The translations under genes were made by a program, and so were the position numbers. A DNA stretch of 64,000 nt from Epiperipatus broadwayi (lineage: Eukaryota > Onychophora > Udeonychophora > Euonychophora > Peripatidae), in the NCBI GenBank assembly GCA_028023455.1, contig JAQFVV010012573.1, forward strand, positions 1,486,815 through 1,550,814. The letters run 5' to 3'. A model generated the notes under the pieces. It had not been told where the DNA came from. It searched no databases and worked only from the letters and a program-made list of their open reading frames with translations. Shown here one piece after another: positions 1 through 18,361 of this stretch; within the stretch, counting starts at the first letter, position 1, and every line of letters begins with the position of its first letter.

Positions 1-833
1 TGATCAAGAAATTTGAGTAGGGATCATATTTAGGCCAATCTCTGGATGCAGTTGAATTTTGAATTTGTAACTGTTGCCTGGATTAGGTACAGGGGTATTT
101 TTGAGACAAATTGATTAAAAAAAGTGACTATTCCAAAAAGCTGCATTATCCATTGGAAATATTGTGGGGTATATCCAAAAATAAGTATTCTTCAACACCC
201 CAGTGATCCAGTTATTCCAATTTAGATCAACTATTATCAGTACATAATTTTTAAGTGTTGGAAGTGTTTTTTTTTTGGGTAACCTGGAAAAATTCAGTCA
301 CTAGGTCCCTGGAAGTTGTCTATTTTAATTTTATTTTAAAGTGATTATTTTTAATTTTATATATAGAGGGCAGCATTATGAACAAATTTTAACATTGAAA
401 ATTTATCATTTAAACTTCTTATAGTTAAATAAACAATATATATTCTATTGTAATCAAAGCTTTTCTATAGAACATGATATGCTACATATGAGAGGGGGTC
501 TCAAAACAAAATATGATAGATATTAAAGCTCTACTGTACTTACATAAAATAATAATTTTATATAATTTTCTTAGATTATAACAGAAACATATAACCAGAA
601 GAGATTGGTTGAATTTTTCATTAAATATTATCACTTGTAACACTTTCTATAAAGATTTGCTTTTAGACTCCAAATAAGCTAAATACTTTTTAAAGGCAGG
701 AATACACATTTCAGATCTAGATTAAAATAAAATAAAAAATTGTCAATCATTATCTCATGGTATTTTATTAGCATAGTAAATATTGTATGTTTTTTTACTA
801 TTGGGAACGCAAAAGACCTTAAGCTAAAGAATG

Positions 834-873
<40 letters not shown>

Positions 874-2640
874 TATTTCTTAGACATAGATGTAAACATG
901 GGATTTTCAGTTTCTTTCTTGATTATTTGAAAAAATTCAGAGAAGTTTTTATAGCTCAAAGTTTCACATATACAAAGAATATATGTTTGATTTACTGTTC
1001 TTATGAGAGAATACTAAGTTAAAATGATTTGCTTTTGGCTTAATGTAAATCAAACAAATGCTATTAATGTTATTAGATCATGCAATTTCACCTTGCATCT
1101 CCAGTTTTTATTGGTTGCTGCCTGTTTTTACTAAATCAAATCTGATAGCCATTTGGATTAATTACATTATAAAACTGCATAAAAGTGTTTAATCAAAAAC
1201 TCTTATTGAGTAATAAATGTATAAATTGTTGTATCTGTATGTGTTATTATACTACATATAACATATGCATTACTTTAGTACATAGTTTAAAAAATAAGCT
1301 AAAAAATAATTTATATATTTAATCATATTATCAACTATTTTATAATTGAAAGTTACTTTGTAATAAGTAGGAAACAATAAAATAATAAGTAAGAAACAAT
1401 AAAATGATAAGTTGTACTATCTAAACAAAGAAAAAATAGTCTTCATGCACACAATAATTTTGAATTGAGTAGCTCATAAATATTTATAATATTTTGTGCC
1501 TCATTTGATCTGCCTCCTGAATGAAATTTTAAATAAAAAAATTGTCAATTCCTAAACCAAATTTGATGGCAAATCTAAATATGTTATTTAAAATTATGGG
1601 TAAATAAAAATAAGCAAGTTATCAATCAATTAATTATTAAAAGTTGATAATTTAAAACTATTATCTTTTTTGCTCATTTATTTATAAAATAACGATGTAA
1701 TTTAAAAACATTTGTAAAATTATTTGTGTCCACAACAAATATGTTTATCAAAAAAAAACATATTGTTATAAGAAAAGGATGCCAGATATTGTAACTGACT
1801 TTTGACAAATTTGTTGTTTGAAAAACATGTTGCATCTAGTGATAAGTGTGAATGACAGCAAGTGGCATATAAATAGGTTAGGAACAAGCAAGTCAAGTAG
1901 TTCATTTTTGTCTATTCTAAGCCTTAACTCAAGAGGTGGTGTTGCAGTGATTTTATGCAGAAAAGAGAAACTGATGGTTAAAAAGTTTCCCACTATAATT
2001 TGGCTTGCTTAATTTTCTGATGCTAAAATATTTTTTAATACTAAAATCTAACTCAGCAACCATGACATTTCCCAGAATTCCATCTAGTAAGTATGGCTAG
2101 ATACCAACAACCACACTAGTCAAAATGCCTGGAGAGCAATGCAAATGGATCCAGAGACTAGCACTGAAATTTTCTAAACTTAGCCATTGCCTACTTTAAT
2201 TGTGCTGTGAGGAAAGAAGTGAACTGTGCCATACCAGAATTATTGCTTAACATTACCAGTACCATTGAATATCCCATATAACATTACCAGTGCACCAGAA
2301 ACATAACTTTGGAGGAACTAATGAGGACTTCTTCAAATATAGGAAAAGAATGATATCTGTAGAAAACTATGGTTTTAACTTTTTCCAACTTTTCATTCAG
2401 TAAGACCTTATCAGTATAATTATGCTAAGACCTTTAATTTAAAATATTATTTATGATTGTTACCTTTGTTATTTTGTATATCTAGTAATAGTTGTAATTA
2501 TGTAAAGCAATAATTTTATATATTTATTTTTAATAAATTATTATTTTTTCTTAATTTACTTAGCTTATATTAGTACATGTGCCTTGAGTGCTTACTTTAT
2601 TATATAAGAGAATTCTACAAATCGAAACATAAGATTTGAT
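1..2640. other. AT-rich intergenic DNA, no gene seen
   Basis: No reading frame with recognisable homology on either strand. A (TA)n tract lies at about 836-868. A slightly less AT-rich stretch at about 2040-2350 has no frame I can identify. Confidence 0.6.
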
Positions 2641-2645
2641 TTTAT

Positions 2646-2913
2646 AAAGATAAGAGCAGTCACACTCTTATCTTCAACCTATTTTTCTAAATATATAGGC
2701 AAATCTAAAGCATTTTGAGTTGGGAGCCTGAAGCTAATAAATTCTTCATTGGTTAAGTCCACTATTTCTGTTAAACATTGACAATAGTGAAAGAGTGGAC
2801 TTAATTAGTGAAGAATTTATTAGCTTCACACTCCCAAATCAAAATGCTTTAGATTTGCCTATATATTTAGAAAAATAGGTTGAAGATAAGAGTGTGGCAG
2901 CTTTTATCTTTAA
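2646..2913. repeat. Foldback (inverted-repeat) element, about 268 bp
   Basis: Two arms of about 120 bp are reverse complements with few mismatches and are separated by only about 20 bp. The outer ends read AAAGATAAGAGC on the left and GCTTTTATCTTT on the right. Inner arms share runs such as CTAAATATATAGGCAAATC and AGCTAATAAATTCTTCA. There is no coding capacity. The near-complete palindrome fits a foldback MITE or an inverted duplication. I could not define a target-site duplication, so the superfamily is open. Confidence 0.8.
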
Positions 2914-5900
2914 AAGTAGAATCAACAAAATTAGATATATCGATAGTATCAGAATTATATCTGAAAATAATAAAAAAAATTTACATGCAAACTAAAATAC
3001 ACTATTATTGAAATATAAGAGAGAAAATTATTAAACACACACTCATCCACACACTTGCAATTTACTGAATATAAGCAATTAAATATACTAAAAGCAGTAT
3101 GTTTGAACTAAATAATTAATAGTAGGTACATAATAAAAGATGAGTGTTGTTCTTTGTTAAAACGTGTTATAACAAAGTAAATAATTTTACACTTTTAAAA
3201 AATAAGATAAAAAAATATATAGAAAGTTTTTGTTTTGCAGGAATAATAAAACAAATGTTAAAAGATCATAATAATTAGAAAATGATTTCTTCCATACAGC
3301 TAGCTAGACTTAATCGTTTTAAATAATAACTATTTAATATCATCTGTTTCTACCAATAGCTTTATTATAATAAAAATATAATAATACAAAAGCTGACTAT
3401 AATAAAAACTAGTTTTGTTTTAATCATTTTCTTTTATTAAACTACCTAACAAAATTATAATAATTCTTATTTTAATTATGATTATTTTTAAATTAATACT
3501 ATTCCTGTTATTAAGCCACCTGTATGCTTAAACATTATATATTATAATTAGTTTACATATATTTATATATGTAATAATATTATTTACATTTTAAATTGAA
3601 ATACTATATTTTTAATTCACTTTTGAAGTTGTTATTTGTAAAGTTGAAAACTTATAGTCACAAATTAATGCAAAAAAAAAGCAACGATCATGCATGAAAG
3701 TCAATATATACCAAATTTTTAAGAAGGTAGAAACATGCAAAAAAATGTGTTCACGGAAGTCACGACATGGATTTTAAAATCAGAAAACAAATAAAAAAAC
3801 TTGCATGCAAAAAAACTTTATTATATATATAAATTGATGTCTTTTGATGTAATGGTATCTCAACTATCTGCTATATTTATGGTCAGGGTTTAAATCTGAA
3901 CCTATAAAATTTGAATATTTTTCACGTTCTAATATAGCTTAGGATTTTTATTTCAGATAACGGACCCACCCACAAATCAGCAAGTCATTCAATATTGGGT
4001 AGAAATTGGGTGTTTAGTTATTCTTAATTATAATAGAACCTGGATAAAAAATTATGCAAACTCATACCAACTAGTAATTATCAAACCTCAGAGTAATGCC
4101 TTTTTGTTCAGTATCTTTAAATAGGTCCATGCTTTATAATGAGATACTTGATTATTATTTTATCTTTTTTGTCAAGAGTTTAATAAAAATTTCAAATGTA
4201 GCCAGTATTTTTTTTATCTCCTAACCTATGAACATACTTTAAATGTTATTCAGATTATTTCAAATACAAGAAAGATAATTTGGGAACTATATTTTGTAAA
4301 GAAAAAAAGAAGTTTTATTGTTATTAATTTTATTAATAATGATGGTGATATTTTAAAGATATAATTATTACTTCGCTAATAATATTTTATGAAAGAGCCA
4401 TAATGTATTAAATTTCACGTTACACAAAGTGCGCATCTTTTTATCAAATTAAAACTGTTAGTAATACTGCATGAATAAATTTAATATTTATATTTAAAGA
4501 AATTGAATAAAAATATAAATTCTACGTTAACTTCAAGTCTGGATTTAGTTTCAGTTTTATATTCAATCCAATTTTATTTGTTTACACTTATTTGGTGTGA
4601 AAACATTTGAGAATTCATTAACCTCAGTCCATATTGGGTAAGAAATTTTCAGCATTTAGTAGAATAGCATTCTTTCTACATAACGATTATCTTGTTGAAC
4701 AGAGATTATAATAAAACGCATATTAACACTGAGATATTATTTTTTATTAAATCAGTAGTTGTTTTTAATAATATATCAAATTAGAGATCTTCAAAATAGA
4801 ATTTATTATTCTAATCTTCATTTACTAATCGGTGCTTTCATGAATATAAATTGGTATATGCTTATAAACAATTGCTAATTGGTTTTATCTTTTATCTGCC
4901 ACTTTTATTTGCCATAGATAAACTATAATTATGACCAAAATGTATTCCTCTCAAATCATAAATCTGGTCATGAGCAAAGTGTTTATAATCAGTACTTCTA
5001 TAATAAGTAATTTTAAAATACCAATATAATCTAACTTGTTTAATGTCCAGGCCGCCATATTGAATTTTTAAAAAATCTGACTCAAGACCCAATTTTCACA
5101 ATAACTTCAGTTTTAATAATGTTAGAGCAAAAGACTTTTCATTGATAGAAACTAGAAAAACAAAGAAAAGCAATAAAGCTAAGATAAATAGTGATTACAA
5201 TTTAAAAAATAAGGAAAAAAGAAAATTCAACATCTGACAAAATTATTACTTTATTGTTTGTTCATAATTTCTAATTTATCATTAACTAAGTTTGAATTAT
5301 ATCTTCAGTGATAATTTCTTTGTATTCCTCATAAAATTATCTTTCAAACCATATATAATATTTTTACCTGAGATAATCCATAGCTTCAGAATCTGCAAAA
5401 GTATTTGCATAAGAAGTCTTTATTTTTATCTTGTATCCCAAAAGTTGACAAATCTCAAAGGCATCTATAAGAGAAAGATTCATCCTAATAAAAGATACAA
5501 AACAAATCATTTCCAGAAGGTGGATATGCATTTGTCATCATAACAATTGGCTTCTTGTCTATCTAAAACCAGAAATTGTAGGTTACTGTCTGTATCATTG
5601 ATGAGTTTCATCTCTTTATTTTATATTTTTCATGTACATCAGTGATGTTTATATTCTTTATGCATACCAGTGATGATATATTGTTATATTTATGGTCCCA
5701 CAGAGATATAATTTATTTGCATATAACTCATTTGCTAGCTATAGACTTGAAAATAATGAGAAGCAAGATGTGGCAAAACTACTGACTCTACAGCATGAGT
5801 ATCAAGGTATAGGCAAGAATCAGAATTTGATTCTTTGCCTGCATATAATTCCATTTGGTATATGCATAACCATTGTGGCTTCCACTACTCACATACCATT

Positions 5901-8430
5901 TGAAATATCTCTTTATTGGTTTTAAGTGCTTATATTTTCACATGATACTATGCCCAGTAAATTTTGTGATAGCTTTATCATCTGAAACCTTTCTGCACAT
6001 TTGATAATCAATCTATTTTTACATTACACTGCTCTATACATGAAAATCATTACTGTTATATAAGCAAAAACATGCAAACACAAATATAAACACAATAAAT
6101 CATTAAACCTTTTGAGAATCATTAGACTCAAAATTACATGGTATAAAAACCATTTTTGTTACAAATTTACATATTGTATAATAGAGACAGGGTACAAAAA
6201 ACACTTTTGTTATAAAAACAAACTAAATAAATAAATTTATATATTGTATAATAAAGAACATGAATGATTTAATATTATATAATTTATATACAATTTTTGC
6301 ACACATTTTTTTATCAAATAATAAATAGAAAAAGTCTAAAATGGAGTACTCATCTGTAATTTAACTTCAAACCTGGAGTCTTCCTAAAATTTTCTATACT
6401 TACCTGCTCTATAATTATGTTTGGAGGTATATTATTATTACTGCATGAAGGCTCTGGTCTACTGCTAACTTTCACAGATGCATTTAGGTTTTTCTTTACT
6501 TTTTGACTGATAATGGGGTTTCTTCTTCTGATGTCAAAGAAAAAGATTCTAAATCACTGAACATAACACTATCCTTGGAATCAAAGGACCTAAAAACAGC
6601 AAACTTCTCGGAGCTGGTAGAATCTGTTTCTGAATTCATTTATGCTTTCTGTTTTATTTACTATTTTTTCCATATAATGTAATAAAGTGAGAAAAATAAT
6701 TATAATTGACCTTATTCATAAAAAAAATTAATAAAAAATTCATTTTTTGTCAGAGAAAAATTTGACATCTTCTTACTGAAAGAGAAAAAAAGTGCAGAAA
6801 CTGATGGTATAGCCACATGTGTAATCCACTCAGTTTTTCTGCAATTTAAAAAAAAATACAAAAATTTTAGCGCAGCACACAAACGTGCGACACGCTGTAG
6901 GAAAGCAACTGGTTCATTGCAGTATCGTTTACTTCAGTGATAAAATCTATATACTTAATATAATTATTATTAGCTCATAGGAAAAGTATTATTATACATA
7001 ATAAAATATGTTGTTATACCAAAGAGTTTTAGATTATACATCTATAGTTACTCAGACAACTAATGATGAATTAAATTTTTATCTTTTTGATTGTATTATT
7101 TTACGGAGTATGTTGAAAATGCTATCAGAAATGAAAGATCTTATAATATTTGACAAGATATTATAATATTTGAAAGATATTATAATATTTGAAATCTATG
7201 CAAGCTATCAAATCTATCATATGCATTTTGAATATACTTTATAATTTTTGTGATTAATAAAATTTCATGTTGCATTTCCTCTCTGGTTCAGAATATTGAA
7301 AGAAATTTTTTAAAAGAAAAATTCCCATGATGTTTTAGCTATACTTAATATGTCAAAGATTTGATCATGTAATCACTGGGCCACTTTTGGTTTTATTTAA
7401 TAAATTAAATAGTGCTTGTTAATTGAGGTAAATTTGTGTACTTTAGTGTCAAAAAATTATGCAATTAATATGTTATAATATGTTTATTTATTTGGAACCT
7501 AAAATTGCTTGTTTTAAATGCAAGCTTATTTTAGTTTACCAGATCTAGGAACTCACCTTGTGTGCAATTAAAGTTACCATGTAATTTTCAATGATATTTT
7601 ATTAAATATCATAGTTTATTGCTTTTACTAAAAGTACTCTATTATTTTTGTATTGAACCATGTTAATTATCAGTAAAGAACTTTTATTAATATTCTTTGA
7701 TAATTGGGAGGATAACATTTTTATGCTTGAGCTAATGACAATGCTACAAAGGTTTTTATAGATTATTTACTTGTAATTGAAGGTCTAATTTTTTCTTATT
7801 GCAATATCTTATGCATAATGATTACTTTATACATGAAGTTTTAGTTTTGATATATTATGGTAAATGATATATTTCAAAGATGTGATAAATGTGATCTGTT
7901 ATTCACAATGAAGAGTGATTTATTAAAGATTAGGGACTTTATGGCCAGTCCTATGATGTTGACAAAAAAGCAAGGCTGTATAATATAAAATTGTAAAAAT
8001 CATCCTGATTATATCAGATGTTCTGATTCTGCTAAATTCTTAGAATTCAAATTATTTTCTGCACTAATTATAGTCTTACCTTTAGAAAATTAAATCATAC
8101 ATCCATTTATGTGATAGAATTATTGGACAAAAGAATACTTGACCAAGCAATAATATTTGATGACCATCTTTAATAGTTTGCCATTATTTGTCACTCTCTT
8201 AACATAGTATCTTCTGATATCTTAATTTCATATTCACATAATTAAGATATTTATATTAAATGATATAGAGCTTATTAAAGTTTATGGAATAGCTCTAAAA
8301 TTAAGACTAGGCTAAATTATGTTAAAAATGTGCCAAGAAGTGGCAAACTACCATTTATTAAGTGAACAAGTTTTATCATTGCCTTACAATATTCGATTGC
8401 CTAATTAACCAACTTGTCATTGGACAGAAA
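2914..8430. other. AT-rich intergenic DNA with small repeats
   Basis: No gene recognised. A possible SINE piece at about 3835-3960 is listed separately. Three tandem copies of a roughly 20-bp unit (gatattataatatttgaaa) lie at about 7133-7190. A small CpG cluster is visible at about 6870-6905. Phrases resembling 'atattgggta.gaaatt' occur at about 3994 and 4631 and may be two tails of one dispersed repeat. Short frames at 5292-5543 and 5692-5925 look like chance open frames. Confidence 0.55.
3835..3960 (+). repeat. Possible tRNA-derived SINE remnant
   Basis: An A-box-like stretch (gtaatggtatctcaa) is followed about 35 bases later by a B-box-like GGGTTTAAATCT, resembling a decayed GGTTCAAATCC. 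The spacing is right for an internal pol III promoter, but both boxes are degenerate and no poly-A tail or target duplication was found. Confidence 0.3.
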
Positions 8431-8433
8431 ACT

Positions 8434-8435
<2 letters not shown>

Positions 8436-8469
<34 letters not shown>

Positions 8470-8492
8470 AGTTTTATATATATATATATATA

Positions 8493-8527
<35 letters not shown>
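8436..8527. repeat. (TA)n tracts forming a palindrome
   Basis: A TA-repeat block is preceded by AACTCA and followed by TGAGTTTT, so AACTCA-(TA)n-TGAGTT is a perfect inverted repeat. A second TA block follows directly. This is cruciform-prone simple sequence. No gene. Confidence 0.9.
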
Positions 8528-8529
<2 letters not shown>

Positions 8530-9314
8530 ATGAAAATTAAATAATTCTTAATCAGTTTCAATTTTTTTTTTTGTTTATTGGTGTCCTGAGAAGTTTTTTT
8601 TATTTAAGAAAACCTTATGTAAACTTGGAAGAATCCCAGCTAAAGAATGCAAAAGAAAATATTTAGATTTGTTAATTGAATGAAACTTCTGTGCTCATTC
8701 TGTCACTTTATTACTTGATTGTTATATTATAATAAATTGATCCTAGAATTATCATTATGGCAATAATCATTTTCATTATAAATTAAGACTGGAAAATATT
8801 TTTTCTAGTTAATTAGTATATATTTGTTTTTACTTTTTCCAACTGTGTAATGTGTCTGCCTGATGGTGCTGTTGCTTGCAAAAGCACAGAAATATGCCAT
8901 TTACATAGCCCAACTTACAGCCTCTAGAACAGTTCTGTTTATACTAGCCATTATTAGGCAACCATGCTGTGCTTCGCATCACTATGTAAATGGTGCACAT
9001 CTCATATATCGTTACCATAGAATGTGAGGATGTATGGAATTCAACAGGCCATAAGTGTTTTTATGTGCATTGGAATTAAGTATCTTGCACATTCCTTGAT
9101 GTCCTATTACATATTAATAATTGTAAGTCCATCACCCCATTTTCCTTAACATCTTTGAATGTAAAAATAATTGCAAAAATGTACATCATTGAGGCATTTC
9201 ACATAAGTCACATGAAAAGGCATGTTTGTGGGAGAACAGCTATGAGAGTAATACAATGTCTGGTTATTGTCCATCATTTTGGAAATCATAATATAGGTCT
9301 GCTCAGACTAGAGC

Positions 9315-9486
9315 ATATATTGGCCAGTCCTTTGGCCTGGCAAAACCATCAGAGCCCCCCTGCAAATTCCAGTGATACATACTGAATTTTATAATTGAGG
9401 ATGTATTGGCATGTCCAAAGGACAGGCAAAAACACCAGAGCCCCCCCAGCCCATTCAAGTGCTACACACTGACTCTTCTAATTTTC
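9315..9486 (+). repeat. Tandem duplication of an ~85-bp GC-richer unit
   Basis: Unit 1 (about 9315-9398) and unit 2 (about 9401-9486) share, in order, a TATTGGC..GTCC start, a CAGGCAAAA-type stretch, CCAGAGCCCCCC, and 'att(c)ca.gtg.tacatactga' endings. The units are about 75-80 percent alike, so the duplication is not recent. This is markedly more GC-rich than its surroundings. A frame of 76 codons across unit 1 has no recognisable product. Just upstream, 8896-8908 and 8982-8993 form a short inverted pair (ccatttacatag / ctatgtaaatgg). Confidence 0.65.
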
Positions 9487-9489
9487 AGT

Positions 9490-11184
9490 CAAAAATGAGA
9501 CACATTTTGGTTTTATATATTTTTAAAATGAAATTTGAGTTAAATACCATTGGAAATGTTGTAAACATAATTTCCCATTGTAAATTTTAAAAAAATAATT
9601 GGAAAAATTGATCGAGAACAGAAATCAAAAAATTATCAGCCCAGTAACGTTACATTTGATTATTTTTGCAAGCAACAGCGCCATATGGAAAGAGAACCTC
9701 TTTGTTTAAATTAAGTCCTGAATTATAAAACGATTTTTGTAATAAAATTAAATCAGTTTATGAACTTTGTCTTAAGCATTCATCTTTTTGATGTTCAAAA
9801 TTGGGAAAATTACTTTTTTATGATTTATTGTTATTCAGTTAATTCTAGCATTTTTTTAAAAATAGATCTATCACGATTTTTTCTAGCCATAATAAATTTG
9901 TTAATTCAGTAATTTGTTATGTAATACACTCAGACTTAGACTATCTTTATTAAATTCATTTGAGCATATATTGTGCATAGTTAGCCAGTAGTATTTTTTC
10001 TTATATGATACTTTAAAAAGTGTAGCCATCAATAAAAAATATTGTGTATTTGTTATCTTCAATGACGGATTAAGAATACAAATCTCAACTATTCATACCT
10101 AAACAATTTGCTATTCATTTTTATTTCTTTGGTTGTTATTATTATTTGAAAATATATGCTTATATTGAAAATATTTTCCTATCAAATGTTTTTATTAAAA
10201 CTATGTTACATTATGTGGCACATCTTAAGATGAGAATGCCTTTTTAATATCAGGCATATATAACCCAGTTCAAATTAACTATAAATTTGATATTTCAGAT
10301 GTTAACTGCATTAAGATTTTGCCTAACAACAGTGAAAATAACTTTTTTTTTTTTTTTTACATTTGATTGTGTAATCCCCCCCCCCCCTAAAAAAACTGTA
10401 TATGCACATATTTGAGTCTAATATTAACCATAACTTAAAACTATTAGATAGCATCATCCATTCTGATCTTCAAATGCTTTCAAAGATTATTTTTTATTTA
10501 ACATGTGCAAACTTGCTTTCATTAAATTTTATTGATTGTTTTTTATATAATTGATGACATTTACACTTAGACTTTATGTTATGCAAAATAATTTTTGTCT
10601 ATGTTTTAATTTTTTTTTTAAAAGTTGATTAAATAATAAAAACATTCCACATTTCAGGCATTTTTTAAAATTTGAAAGTTTTTGCACCAATAATTGTCAG
10701 CGTCAGTGACATTATAATAGTATTGATTTTTTAAAAACTTTTTGCGCCAGTAGCTTGAACTGATGTTATGTTAAAGTTTTTTTAATATTAGAAGTCTGTA
10801 TTAATTTGGTTATTTTAAAACTTATATAGATTTGTTTATTTCATATATTTATAAAAATGATATTAATTTCTGATAGATATTCTCTTATAATCTTTCAGTT
10901 TCTATTTGCAAAAAAACAACAACAACAAAAAACAGATATATTGTTCCTTTTATTTTATATAAATTTTTTGTTAAAACACTGCAATAATTAATTTGCATCT
11001 TTATATATATATATATACACCATTTCCATGTATTTGATGAGACCAAACTTCAAGATACCTGGAAAGTCATTGAGTATAAAGAAAAATATATACTGGTGAT
11101 CAAAAAATTTTAAAGACAGTAATTTGTATGACCAAAACTATAGATATATATTTATTAAACATTTATACATATACTTCTGTTCCA
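9490..11184. other. AT-rich intergenic DNA
   Basis: No gene recognised. A C-homopolymer of about 10 bases lies at 10377-10387, and a loosely repeated 'aaagtttttg.gccaataa' phrase occurs at about 10665 and 10733. Confidence 0.5.
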
Positions 11185-11275
11185 ACTATCACGACTGCCT
11201 TGCACTTGCAGGTAATTGCCCGGGTTGCGGGTTCGCGTCTCGGCCGATGCTATGACACTTAAAAAAAAAAAGTAT
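11185..11275 (+). repeat. tRNA-derived SINE fragment (B box plus A-rich tail)
   Basis: A GC-rich island in AT-rich DNA contains GGGTTCGCGTCTCGG, a good match to the pol III B box GGTTCGANTCC. A short linker ends in 'gctatgacactt', then a run of A (11261-11271). This is the usual look of the 3' half of a tRNA-related SINE. No clear A box is seen upstream, so the copy is probably 5' truncated. Confidence 0.6.
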
Positions 11276-15689
<4,414 letters not shown>

Positions 15690-17743
15690 TCAACCATTAC
15701 AAATTTAGTGCAGGATGGAGATCCCTCCAAGTGAAATTTAATACAGTGTCTCCAATCTCAAGCCACAGAACACCAGCAAATTTTCTTATTTTGTTCATCC
15801 ATCTCACATATAATCTATTGCTAAGTCTTTTACATTTCTTGGAATCCAGTTTAAGACTTCAATTGTTCATGTTTTAACACTTCCTCTAGCAATATGTCCA
15901 TTCCAACTTCATTTCAGTTTCCTAATTCTTTCAATGGTGCCAGTAATGAATTATTGTTCTCTTATTCATGCATTTCATTTTTGATTCTTTTTGATTTCCA
16001 ACATAAATATTCCAGTACTTCATTGAAACAGTCTGAAGTATTCTTAAAATGTTCAAATCTCAAACCCACAACTAAAAAGCAGTAAAACCCATCTAATAAA
16101 AATTACCATTTCAACCACATAAATAAGTATTTTTTAAATATTAAGTTATTTGTATCAAAAAAATTCTAGCCAAGTTTAATTTAGTTAATTTTATGCATTC
16201 TGTTTCTGTCTGTATTACTAATCTGACCAAAGTATTTGTAATTGTCAACTTCCTTAATTTGTCCTTATTAATCTTTATTTTTTATTCTTATAAAATCCAT
16301 TGAACATTACTTTAATCTTTTTAGTATTTACCTTTAGTTTTACTTTCTTACTTTCACCTGATTAATCTCATGTAAAATTTCTAGAAGTTTAAAAGCATTG
16401 TTCTCAAAAATACCATTGCTTTTAACAAAGCTAGATGATTTACATAATGTATATCTTTTTTACTTCTTTAATTTTTCACTTTAATACACAAAATACTTGT
16501 TAAACTGCTGAAAAATGATTTGGCAATATGAAATCACCATGTTGTACACCTTTCTCAATGTAAGTCTTTTTAATATTGCTATGTAATATAATTATTGCAA
16601 TTGCATCATATATTTTTTAGTATATGACATTTTGATGACACAATACTTTTTATGACTGTAGAAATGTTTATAGACTCAAATGTTTTTTTCATAATCTGCA
16701 AATCCAAAGCACAATGGCAATTCATATTTTTAAATCTTTTTTTACAACTTTCCTCAATCTTGAATGTAATCCACCGTGGAAAATTCATTTTTAAATATGC
16801 TTGATCTTTTAGATGGTTAAAATCTAAAGTTTGTGATAAACAAGTTATCATTATCTTGCTAAAATTTTTTATAAAATTGATAAAAGATTATTAGATGTAT
16901 AACTTCTAAAGTCTTTTTTTTTTTTACTTTTCTTATATATCAATGTTTCTATTGCATTTTGCAATTATCTGGTACATCTTTAGCATTTAGACATTTGACA
17001 TATAATTTTTTTTATCTTCTTCTTTTTAGATTTCGATTCCAATTCCATCATTTCCTAGACCTTTCCCTTTCTTTATAGATTTAATTGTATGTATTACTTA
17101 ATTCATTTAAAATATTAAATACTTAATTTCTTTATTACTATACATTTTTAAATATAATTCTTCTAAACATTTCATTATGTCATCTCTCTGCTTAGTAATA
17201 GATTTGTTTCTCTTTTTATTGCAAAAATAAATTTTCTACCAAGATATTGTTTTAGATTTAGACTTTTTTCCTTCTATAGTTTTCCTGATATTTCACAATT
17301 ATATTTTTTATATTGTCATTAACTCATTTTCTACCATTTTACAAAACTCTAGATATTCAATTCTTCTTAATGTATAATTTTAATATATTTTAATATTTCT
17401 TCTTCTGTATCAAGTATCTTCTTATTAATTTTATTCGAATTTGAATCATTTTCAAAGTCTGTAAATATATTAAAACAGTTGCAAATTCAATTTTAAATCA
17501 TTGGAATGTTTTTAAAGGTTAGGAAAATCAACAGTGAATGCTGTTTTTAAAATTATTTTTATATGTATAATTTGGACTGTACTTTAAATCTCAATTGTTG
17601 AACATTTTGCACCAAACAATCTAAAAACTCATACTTTCTGTTAATTAAAACATAATCCAATTTTACTGGACCTTCATATGGATATTTCCATGTCCATTTC
17701 TATTTAGTATTTTCCTCCAAAAATAAATTCATAATATACAGTT
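15690..17743 (-). pseudogene. RTE-type LINE remnant: reverse transcriptase to C-terminus
   Basis: Read on the minus strand with stops and frameshifts ignored, this gives the 3' two thirds of a non-LTR retrotransposon ORF2. Near 16540-16620 a degraded GVQHGD..LP phrase matches the RT 'GVRQGD.(I)SP' motif. Near 16390-16450 comes the YADD region with a following ENNAFKLLEILHEIN stretch. Near 16200-16330 a KVNTKKIKVMFN stretch is followed by a YFGQ phrase where the family has YLGQ. Near 15880-15960 there is TIERIRKLK..WNGHIAR, and near 15690-15850 a C-terminal RRWxDxIxxxAGxxW-like phrase. These are hallmarks of RTE-like 'endonuclease-reverse transcriptase' proteins. Many stops show it is inactive. 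Its endonuclease part resumes beyond 18535, separated by a later insertion. A second copy lies at 53180-54320. Confidence 0.75.
17732..17743 (+). repeat. Target-site duplication, left copy (taatatacagtt)
   Basis: Identical 12-mer to 18523-18534. The two copies bracket the hammerhead-bearing composite element and mark its insertion into the RTE remnant. Confidence 0.8.
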
Positions 17744-17880
17744 CACATTTCCTATACTAGCACATTCAATGTTGATAAACAGAGCAAAACTCTCCATACA
17801 GTATTGCCACCTGTGCTAAACAGAGTAATCAATGGATGCCAGAAGGCTTGTGCACAAAATTCCTATCTAATGCCTACTCA

Positions 17881-17939
17881 TCCAATATCCCCAGACTAGT
17901 TTCTGGTTTGTGGCCTTTGTCAGGGAGGAGCTTTGGATC
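17881..17939 (-). ncRNA. Hammerhead ribozyme motif, degraded
   Basis: Minus-strand copy of the element's hammerhead. GAAAC, the 2-nt loop and GTC are kept, and the outer stem ATCCAA/TTGGA is kept. The catalytic CUGANGA has become CUGACAA, and the base pair next to the cleavage site is lost. Predicted inactive. Confidence 0.7.
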
Positions 17940-18361
17940 TGAGAGCACTGCATCTAGATCTTGGGATCTAATGCAACCCTCTAGCATCCACCTTTTATCT
18001 CTACTTAACTACATTGATTACTCTATTTAGCACAGGTGGCAATACTGTATGGAGAGTTTTGCTCTGTTTATCAACAATGAATGTGCTAGTATAGGAAATG
18101 TGATCATGTGATGCTTAATGGTTTAACACCAATCCTGCTTAATAGGATAATGGTAGCTATGGTTGTAAAAGAGCCAAAGACACCAAAATGTATGGGTGCT
18201 GAACTGAGTTCAGACCCATATAACTATATAAGCTATTGAGCTTAGATTGAAAATATTTTTTGTTTTCAGTTTTATTCTCATAGTTTTGTAGTTAAGTAGA
18301 GATAAAAGGTGGTTGCTAGAGGGTTGCATTAGATCCTAAGATCTAGATGCAGTGCTCTCAG

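Noticed and set aside
8858-8895. CCTGATGG, TGCT..AGCA and GAAAT in hammerhead-like order
   Set aside because: The last core A is G, GAAAC is GAAAT, and no stem I or cleavage triplet can be placed. More likely chance.
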